A stretch of DNA of 64,000 nt from Streptomyces tsukubensis (GTDB taxonomy: Bacteria > Actinomycetota > Actinomycetes > Streptomycetales > Streptomycetaceae): contig NZ_CP020700.1 of assembly GCF_003932715.1 (NCBI RefSeq), positions 4,114,501 through 4,178,500 of the forward strand, in the 5' to 3' direction. Positions 58,961 through 64,000 of this stretch are shown one piece after another (positions within the stretch are counted from its first letter, which is position 1; each line of letters starts with the position of its first letter). The notes beneath the pieces were generated by a model. The model did not search any database. It was not told the DNA's origin and saw nothing but the letters and a program-made list of their open reading frames with translations. Made by a program: the position numbers and the translations under genes.

Positions 58961-60370
58961 TCACCCTTGGGTGTGTGTCGGCCAATCTACGTGCTTGAGG
59001 TAGGCAACGGCCCGGGTATCGAGTGCGGTAACGGCCGGAATGCCACGGCGACGATAGGGCGAGAGGTGGGCACGCATGTCGACGACAGCCTGCCGGGCAC
59101 GGCCGGAGTGAATGCCTTCCTCCATCGCGTCCAGCACCCTGCTCCAGGTTGCACACGCCTCATCCACACTGCCTGCCGCCACCTGTTCGGCTCCCAGATA
59201 CCCAAGAGTCACAGCGTGAGTTCGTTTGAAGGCAGCGCCGCGCGTCCGGGCGGAGCGCTGGAACTCACTGATGGCATGGGCGTGGTCACCCATATCCCTC
59301 AACGCGCATGCCGTTTCATGGGCAAGAGATGCTTCACTGAAGAAGAACGTCCGGTTCGGTTCCGGAATGTCCGGGCTAGCGGATGCCAGGTCGTCCTCGG
59401 CTCGCAGTAGTGCTCTGACGGCAGACTGCCTCCTTCCCGTGGCGGATAGGCCCCGCGCATGAATTACCCCGAGAAGGGCTTTCTCTCGTGGGGTCGCCGC
59501 GTTGTACCGTTCACCCTGTATGGATGCTTCGGCCAACTTGAGGCCCTCGTTGGCGAAGCCGAGGTCAATTGCCTGGTGCGCCATGGCTCGCAGGATATGG
59601 CCGGACAGTGGTTCGTTCCCCGCATGGGCTGCGAGTTTGACTGCAAGAAGAAAGTACTTCTGCGCGACGGCATGCTCGGCGTTGTCGAAAGCCATCCATC
59701 CGGAGAGGTAGGCTAATTCTGCCGCAGCAGAATTCATATCGCGTCGTACGTCATCGTCTTGATATCGGCCGTGCAAGAAGCTGCGAACGTCGGAGTAGAG
59801 GTACTGAACCAGGGCACTGCGACCGTGGCCTCCGCCGCGGCTCTGGTCCATGCGGGAGAAGGCCACGGTCAGCTCCTGCACCGTTGTCACATCCTCTCGG
59901 CCGACCCGCTGTCGACCGGTGGGTATGTCCGGCGATGGGGCAGCCATGGCATACCACCACTCCGGTCCTGGGACCGCGAGTGCTGTGGCCGAATACACCG
60001 CATGGCCCAGAAGAGTGCGTCTGTTGGCGTCCAAATCGGATCTCCCCAGGTCTGTCAGTGTGCTGACGGGATCGGTATGCCATTCCAGCGCTTCCTGCGC
60101 GATGGCTGGGGCACTGGGAGCCAACCCGATCTCATCGAGTGTCACGCACCGCCTGAGGCGGCGTGACAGCGCCTGGCACAAGATAAGGGGAGCGGATCCG
60201 GAGGGCCGGGTACCTCCGACCCACATGCTGATGTGGGAGCGTCCGATCCTCGTCCAGTCGCTGAGGTTGTTCTCCACTGCCACCCGGCTGAAGGCGCCGG
60301 CCGCCTGAGCCCGTGATTAGCCCGCCTCTGCCAGCAGCGCAGCAAGCTTGTCGTTCCGCACCCGTGCCAA
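58961..60370 (-). pseudogene. HTH regulator with TPR-like repeats, interrupted by an in-frame TAA
   Basis: Two starts are possible. A TTG at 60370 with GGAGG 6 nt upstream encodes ARVRNDKLAALLAEAG and then meets TAA at 60319-60317. The same frame continues SRAQAAGAFSRVAVENNLSD, WTRIGRSHISMWVGGTRPSG, an HTH typical of Streptomyces XRE-type regulators, and then TPR-like helices (LAYLSGWMAFDNAEHAVAQK and similar) to 58961. The first HTH helix is therefore split. A GTG at 60283 could still make a 440-residue product lacking helix 1. A single change (for example TAC to TAA) would explain it. Divergent from the microprotein operon. Confidence 0.75.
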
Positions 60371-60406
60371 TGCGTACCTCCGGAGCCACTGAACGATCTC
60401 TGACCG

Positions 60407-60427
60407 CCTTGTCCCGGTCGGACAAGG
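60407..60427. promoter_or_regulatory. Palindrome upstream of the regulator
   Basis: CCTTGTCC-CGGTC-GGACAAGG, perfect 8-bp arms with a 5-bp spacer, 37 bp upstream of the TTG start of the regulator and 217 bp before the divergent microprotein operon. Likely the regulator's own operator. Confidence 0.5.
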
Positions 60428-60540
60428 TCAAGATCCCGAGGCCACTGAGCCCTCGGGCGTGGCAACGATACGAACAACTTCCGTATGTCTTGCCGGAGAT
60501 CATGCGACTCCATTCGCATGGGCTAAACCTGTCACGATCT

Positions 60541-60555
60541 TTGACCACCTTGACC
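60541..60555 (+). promoter_or_regulatory. Possible promoter of the microprotein operon (TTGACC repeat)
   Basis: TTGACC occurs at 60541 and 60550 as a 9-bp direct repeat (TTGACCACC). TTGACC is a good -35 match; a CATACC at 60575 is a weak -10. It lies about 90 bp before the first gene. Confidence 0.3.
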
Positions 60556-60643
60556 ACGCTCAACCCCTCGGCCCCATACCCCAGGTGCGACGTTTCGCTG
60601 TTACCTCGATGTGTCCGGTAAGTACTCATACCGAGGGGAACGG

Positions 60644-60847
60644 ATGGCTGCCCACATCACCACCACCGGGGGAGACCGGCCCGTCCTGATGACTCTGCGG
60701 GTCTCCCGAGACTCCGGCCGAAGCTGGGGCCCTGTAACCGTTGTGCACGTCTCAGAAGGGACGGAACCCCCTCTGGAACCAATGCGGTTTCCGCCCTGCT
60801 GCTGCCGTCTTTGCCAAAGCGCAACGGAGGCCACCAGTGCCCGATAG
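60644..60847 (+). CDS. Cys-rich microprotein with Asp-box-like motif, copy 2
   Basis: 67 residues from the ATG at 60644, GAGGGG 5 nt upstream; an in-frame GTG at 60611 is less likely. Core LMTLRVSRDSGRSWGPVTVV and C-terminus RFPPCCCRLCQSATE. It pairs with the gene at 12751-12975. It overlaps the next gene by 11 bp, as in copy 1. Function unknown; the three adjacent Cys plus a fourth could bind metal. Confidence 0.72.
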   Translation: MAAHITTTGGDRPVLMTLRVSRDSGRSWGPVTVVHVSEGTEPPLEPMRFPPCCCRLCQSATEATSAR

Positions 60848-61022
60848 CAGTGATATCGCCGCTCTCCTGCCGGAGTACTGCGTCTACTGCGACCGGCCCG
60901 TTGAGCGGGCCGAGGAGAACCTCGTGATGGTCGGGTTCTCCGCGTCCGGGGCGCGGCCCTCCCTGTACGCGCATCCCTCCTGCCCGCCCCCGCGCAAGAT
61001 TCCCCAGCGGGCCGGGCGCTGA
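60837..61022 (+). CDS. Zinc-ribbon-like microprotein, copy 2
   Basis: 61 residues from a GTG at 60837. PEYCVYCDRPVERAEENLVM, then GFSASGARPSLYAHPSCPPP and PRKIPQRAGR. It aligns with the 60-residue protein at 12579-12761 over nearly its whole length and keeps the CxxC and the later HPxC. The divergent N-terminal 10 residues suggest the ribbon is the functional part. Translationally coupled to the gene before it. Confidence 0.75.
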   Translation: MPDSSDIAALLPEYCVYCDRPVERAEENLVMVGFSASGARPSLYAHPSCPPPRKIPQRAGR

Positions 61023-61026
61023 AGGC

Positions 61027-61173
61027 TCCCGTACGCGCCGCAGCCCCAAATGCCCCGCGTACGGGAAACGGTCCCGGCCCCGCATACGACTCCCGGGACG
61101 GGGCCGGGACCACCCACCCCCACCACGTACACAAAGACGCCCCGGTGAACCGTTCGCAGCGGTCCATCGGGGC
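61027..61173 (+). ncRNA. Three-hairpin intercistronic RNA element, copy 2
   Basis: Stems 61027-61066 (arms CCCGTACGCG/CGCGTACGGG), 61070-61111 (13-bp perfect arms) and 61139-61173 (14-bp imperfect). The first begins 5 nt after the stop of the 61-aa gene; the third ends 35 nt before the next start. Order, spacing and arms match 12432-12574 in copy 1, while loops differ in sequence. Confidence 0.5.
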
Positions 61174-61208
61174 TCGACCCACCAGCTTCGAAGGAGCTGA
61201 TCCGTCGT

Positions 61209-61475
61209 ATGCGAAACCTTATCCACCGGGCCCTCAACCGGTTACGGACTTTCCTCAACCCACCGCCCCTGGTCGTCGTCTTCGTCCCGGCACCGCCACC
61301 GCGTACCGACCCCTGGACCCGGCCCTGGACCAGCCCCGACCAACACCAGGCACAGGCCATCCTCCGAGCCCGGACCAGGCGCAGGCTCATCGTCGCGCCG
61401 GACGGGATCCGGCTCGACCAGCCCGTCGCCGTACGCGCATCCCGGCCCGGTCACGCCTGGACGTGGGTCGGGTGA
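61209..61475 (+). CDS. Microprotein, copy 2 of the basic Pro-rich gene
   Basis: 88 residues. Basic N-terminus MRNLIHRALNRLRTFLNPPP, then WTRPWTSPDQHQAQAILRAR, RRRLIVAPDGIRLDQPVAVR and a terminal AWTWVG. It aligns along its length with 12138-12395, with a 3-residue insert VVF after the N-terminal helix. It overlaps the next gene by 4 bp (GTGA). Same 12-nt spaced AAGGAG site. Confidence 0.75.
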   Translation: MRNLIHRALNRLRTFLNPPPLVVVFVPAPPPRTDPWTRPWTSPDQHQAQAILRARTRRRLIVAPDGIRLDQPVAVRASRPGHAWTWVG

Positions 61476-61636
61476 CCCTCGAAGGCCTCCTGGCCAGGCC
61501 CCCGGACCCCGTCACTGCCCCCTGCTGCATCTGCGGACGCACCACTACCGCACCCGTCGAAGTACACCCCGGGCACACCACCTGCCCCGAACACATCACC
61601 GACGCCCTCACCACCGCACCCGGAGCCCGCTTGTGA
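61472..61636 (+). CDS. 54-residue zinc-ribbon microprotein
   Basis: GTG at 61472 overlapping the previous stop. LEGLLARPPDPVTAPCCICG, TTTAPVEVHPGHTTCPEHIT, DALTTAPGARL. CCICG and a downstream CPEH supply Cys/His ligands. It is the intact form of the truncated gene at 12034-12141. Its own stop overlaps the next start (GTGA). Confidence 0.72.
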   Translation: MTLEGLLARPPDPVTAPCCICGRTTTAPVEVHPGHTTCPEHITDALTTAPGARL

Positions 61637-61920
61637 TCCTCAGCCCCACCGACGTCACCCACTGCGAAGCCTGCTGGACCGCACCCGTCACCACCGCCCG
61701 CACCACCGCCGCAGGCCGCGACCTCCTCTGTGCACCCTGCGCCACCGCCGGCAACCCACCCAGGGTGGTGCTGTTTCCTCCGCTCGGGATCTACCGGCTC
61801 ACCGAGAGGAAATTGGAGATGGGCAAGCACGGGAAGCCGAAGCCCCAACTACCGCCCGACCCCGGACCCCACCCGCCCAAGCCCACGCCCAAATCCCCAC
61901 CCGGCACTCCACCCGTCTAG
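61633..61920 (+). CDS. 95-residue microprotein with two CxxC motifs
   Basis: GTG at 61633. THCEACWTAPVTTARTTAAG, RDLLCAPCATAGNPPRVV form a two-knuckle zinc ribbon, followed by LFPPLGIYRLTERKLEMGKH and a Lys/Pro tail (PKPQLPPDPGPHPPKPTPK). The last gene of the operon; no counterpart remains in locus 1. Three genes in a row (61209, 61472, 61633) are joined by GTGA overlaps, so stoichiometry is probably tight. Confidence 0.75.
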   Translation: MILSPTDVTHCEACWTAPVTTARTTAAGRDLLCAPCATAGNPPRVVLFPPLGIYRLTERKLEMGKHGKPKPQLPPDPGPHPPKPTPKSPPGTPPV

Positions 61921-61945
61921 GCACGGACGCCGGGCGCCACCGGGC

Positions 61946-62060
61946 CTACCAGCGGTGCGCCACGTCCACGATCACTCGGTCACCGGTCGGCACCACCCGG
62001 AACGGCAGCCCCGCCCGCACCCCGAGACCCACCTGCGTCCACCCCTCCCCGCTGGTAGGA
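61946..62060 (-). pseudogene. Gene 3' remnant downstream of TsaA copy B
   Basis: A frame without a start, ending TAG at 61946, reads TSGEGWTQVGLGVRAGLPFR and then VVPTGDRVIVDVAHRW. It resembles the shorter remnant at 58352-58450. Possibly the end of a gene once downstream of TsaA. No functional claim. Confidence 0.3.
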
Positions 62061-62119
62061 ACTTGTGTCCCTGGAACGTTCGGTGGCCGCTGACATTCAC
62101 CGTGGGCGGGTCCGCTTCG

Positions 62120-62614
62120 GGGCCGACGGTCAGCTCGGCGGTTCGGCCCAGTAGTCGGTGAGCATTTCCCCGGGCCAGGTGGGCTGCCGTATCGGGCCTC
62201 GGGGGCCCATCTCTCTGAAGTAAGGCGCCAGATCGTAGACCGGTGACCCGTCGACGGCGTCGAGATCGGTGACGTGGAGGTTGAGGCCGTCGACCTTCAG
62301 CAGCCGGGGAAACGACTGCGCGAGCTGGTTCGGCCGCCGGTGATTGCGGTGCACGAAGGTCCCGGTGGCGGGCCAGCGGGGATCGTTGCGCGGGCTGCGG
62401 GCGTGCAGAGCCACATCGGCGGGGGAAGCCCGGTGGAAGTGCCACACCACGAGCAGATGCGAGAACTCCGCCAGCCCCTGGACCACTTCGGCGGGAAACT
62501 CCGGGTTCAGACGGATGACCGCCGTACCACTCCACTGATCGTCGGAAACCTCACTCCGCCCGCCGACCACGTACCCGATCGGCCGGATCTCCAGCGTCTG
62601 CGTCATACGCTTCC
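62120..62614. repeat. 495-bp direct repeat, copy B
   Basis: Second copy of the repeat at 58464-58958. The two copies bracket the interrupted regulator and the whole microprotein operon in direct orientation, so one crossover would remove 3656 bp. Confidence 0.92.
62130..62606 (-). CDS. TsaA/TrmO-like protein, copy B
   Basis: 158 residues, identical to copy A except Ala to Thr in RQPTWPGEMLTDYW. Its ATG overlaps the stop of the upstream dehydrogenase-like gene (ATGA), which suggests copy B is in the original operon context. Same TrmO-like motifs and short length. Confidence 0.88.
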   Translation of the reverse strand: MTQTLEIRPIGYVVGGRSEVSDDQWSGTAVIRLNPEFPAEVVQGLAEFSHLLVVWHFHRASPADVALHARSPRNDPRWPATGTFVHRNHRRPNQLAQSFPRLLKVDGLNLHVTDLDAVDGSPVYDLAPYFREMGPRGPIRQPTWPGEMLTDYWAEPPS

Positions 62615-63448
62615 CTTCGGTCGGTGGTGGAGGGTGTTGAGGACGGTGTCCAGGTCCGGGGACTGGTCCTTGTGCTGGTCCCAGCGCGAGTAGACGAGTT
62701 CGGCGGCCTCGGCGAGCTCGGCCGGGAGCCCGGCGGCTCGCAGAGTGTCGGCGACCTCGGCCATCTCCGGCCCCCACCGCCAGGCCCGGGCGGCCACGCC
62801 GGGCAGATAGCCGGGGTTGTCCAGGATGTCTTTGTTCATCGCCCCGGCCTCGGCCAGCAGGAGATCTTCCACACCGTGATCAGCCGCCAGCGCATGCGCG
62901 ACCCCGGCCAGGGCCCGTGACACCTTCTGGTAGCTGGAGATGGCCAGCTTCAGCGCGGACGCGGATCCGATACCGCCACCCGTCGCCCGCGTGAGGATCC
63001 GGGTATCCGCGAACACCGCTTCCACCGACTCCCTGGCCCCCGCATCACCGGCCAGATAGAACCGGACCGTACGGCCGTCCCGCGGCGGCGGCCCGCTCAG
63101 CATGCCGTCCAGCACCGTGCACGAAGCCGGCATACGACCGGCGATCCGCTGCATCCGCTCCGGGCTGATCGCGTTGGCCTCGACGTAGATCCCCGCGAAG
63201 CCGTGACCGGCCACAGCATCTGCCACCTGTTCCGAGGCATGCGGCGGGCAGATGGACAGCACGATGTCACTCACACCCAGTGCCTCCCCCAGCCTCTCGC
63301 ACCGCGTCAGCCCGGCACCCTCGGCCCGCTCCCCGGACGCAGCACTCCGCCCCTCGGGCACCCACAACACCCGATGACCGGCAGCCACCGCCTCACCGGC
63401 AACAGGAGCCCCCATCGCACCGGGATGCAGAACGGTCAACGTGCTCAA
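62603..63448 (-). CDS. 6-phosphogluconate dehydrogenase-like NAD(P)-binding protein
   Basis: 281 residues from a TTG at 63448, chosen because GGAGG lies 4 nt upstream; a GTG at 63469 is also open. LTVLHPGAMGAPVAGEAVAA (Rossmann, HPGAMG), VLWVPEGRSAAS, SICPPHASEQVADAVAGHGF, YVEANAISPERMQRIA, VLDGMLSGPPPRDG and a helical C-terminal domain with GSASALKLAISSYQKVSRAL. The catalytic-type Lys in LKLAISSYQK is kept. 6PGDH superfamily with a DUF1932-like C-terminus. Substrate unknown. Confidence 0.85.
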   Translation of the reverse strand: MSTLTVLHPGAMGAPVAGEAVAAGHRVLWVPEGRSAASGERAEGAGLTRCERLGEALGVSDIVLSICPPHASEQVADAVAGHGFAGIYVEANAISPERMQRIAGRMPASCTVLDGMLSGPPPRDGRTVRFYLAGDAGARESVEAVFADTRILTRATGGGIGSASALKLAISSYQKVSRALAGVAHALAADHGVEDLLLAEAGAMNKDILDNPGYLPGVAARAWRWGPEMAEVADTLRAAGLPAELAEAAELVYSRWDQHKDQSPDLDTVLNTLHHRPKGSV

Positions 63449-63502
63449 ACGGACCTCCGGGCACATCACAGGATCGGACCACGTACACCCTGGACGTTCC
63501 CG

Positions 63503-64000
63503 CTATCGGTGAGCCCTGACCGCGTCGGTGTACAGCTCACTCGTCAGATCAGCCTTGTCGATTCCGAGGCTGCTCAGGACCGAGCGCACGTCCGCCAGCG
63601 CCGCGGCCACATCGGGCTCCTCGGTGAGCGTCTCCACTTCCAGGAAAGTGCCGTCCAGCTCGGGAACCCGTACGAGTGTCGCGAGTATCTGCCGTCCATG
63701 AGCCTCGAACGCGTAGTTCCTGCACCGCTTCTCGAACTCGACGACGGGTACATAGCCCAGGCCGCGCAGCAGGGCGTGCACCGCCTCAGGGTGCTCCACC
63801 CCGGTCTCGTACTCGGGTTTGGACCCGGATTCGTCGTCCACCCGCGCACCCTTGAACGTCAGCACCGTCCGGGATCCGTCCGGGCCGTGCACGGTCCTCA
63901 CCCGCAGCTCCTGGTCCGCGGATTCAAGAGCGTGATCAGGAGTGTCGTAGTAGGTGTCCCGGTACACCTCGGAACGCCCTGCCACCAGACCCTCCAGACC
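63503..64000 (-). CDS. CYTH-domain protein (partial, N-terminus off window)
   Basis: 165 residues seen; the start lies beyond the right edge. YRDTYYDTPDHALESADQEL, RVRTVHGPDGSRTVLTFKGA, YETGVEHPEAVHALLRGLGY, VEFEKRCRNYAFEAHGRQIL and ELDGTFLEVETLTEEPDV are CYTH tunnel-fold motifs (class IV adenylate cyclase/triphosphatase). The N-terminal ExExK motif is off the window. The C-terminal 47 residues recur in the chimera at 13919-14173. It acts on triphosphate substrates; which one is open. Confidence 0.88.
   Translation of the reverse strand, partial: GLEGLVAGRSEVYRDTYYDTPDHALESADQELRVRTVHGPDGSRTVLTFKGARVDDESGSKPEYETGVEHPEAVHALLRGLGYVPVVEFEKRCRNYAFEAHGRQILATLVRVPELDGTFLEVETLTEEPDVAAALADVRSVLSSLGIDKADLTSELYTDAVRAHR

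Noticed and set aside
1..64000. tRNA, rRNA or CRISPR array
   Set aside because: No cloverleaf-like sequence with a T-arm consensus, no rRNA motifs and no spaced short repeats of CRISPR type were noticed. A tRNAscan run would settle tRNAs.

Overview
This is a chromosomal segment from a high-GC actinomycete, almost certainly a Streptomyces. The grounds are the codon use, the gene types (twin XRE regulators, DUF5994, DUF4097 with a Drr-type exporter, PF04672-type methyltransferases, S33 tripeptidyl aminopeptidases with secretion signals) and the dense GTG/TTG starts behind GGAGG ribosome sites. No rRNA, tRNA or CRISPR array was seen. I could not run searches, so family names rest on motifs and recalled family patterns.

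Layout. 1-11,900: partial corA, two hypotheticals, an OmpR-type two-component pair (2796-5320), two secreted S33 peptidases, and a large YwqK/HEAT-like protein. 12,000-15,600: accessory locus 1, with a leftward set of zinc-ribbon microproteins, an XRE regulator, a DUF296/CYTH chimera, a SLOG-like protein and a GT2 glycosyltransferase. 15,600-22,500: two DUF5994 genes, an imine-reductase-like enzyme, an RHH regulator with DUF4097 and a Drr-type ABC exporter, and a secreted ricin-type lectin. 23,000-30,800: a leftward operon of an NfeD/YqiJ-like membrane protein, a flotillin and a 1597-residue DUF3686-type ATPase. 30,800-38,900: PucR regulator, orphan HTH protein, small proteins, cold-shock protein, DHFR-like protein, etfBA with a divergent TetR, and a DUF35 protein. 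38,900-47,100: lipoprotein, MMPL exporter, a UPF0114-IstB fusion, a third S33 peptidase, an FMN protein and a methyltransferase. 47,100-57,700: a berberine-bridge-type oxidase, an FAD monooxygenase, DUF418/TetR, and an iron-siderophore ABC operon with an iron box. 57,700-64,000: accessory locus 2, with DUF296, two near-identical TsaA genes, an interrupted regulator, a five-gene microprotein operon, a 6PGDH-like enzyme and a partial CYTH gene.

Most interesting. Loci 1 and 2 are inverted paralogous copies of a module made of a divergent HTH regulator and small Cys-rich proteins. Their intercistronic leader carries three hairpins kept in both copies. Copy 2 is bracketed by 495-bp direct repeats that differ at one base. 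Copy 1 is decayed: its fourth microprotein is truncated, and its DUF296 and CYTH genes are fused into one short chimera. Other standouts are the UPF0114-IstB fusion, a dense TGGYGCCA operator array (18,312-18,506), paired TetR operators around the etf/DUF35 genes, and CTAG-targeted MITE-like elements whose ends coincide with the TAG stop codons of three genes.
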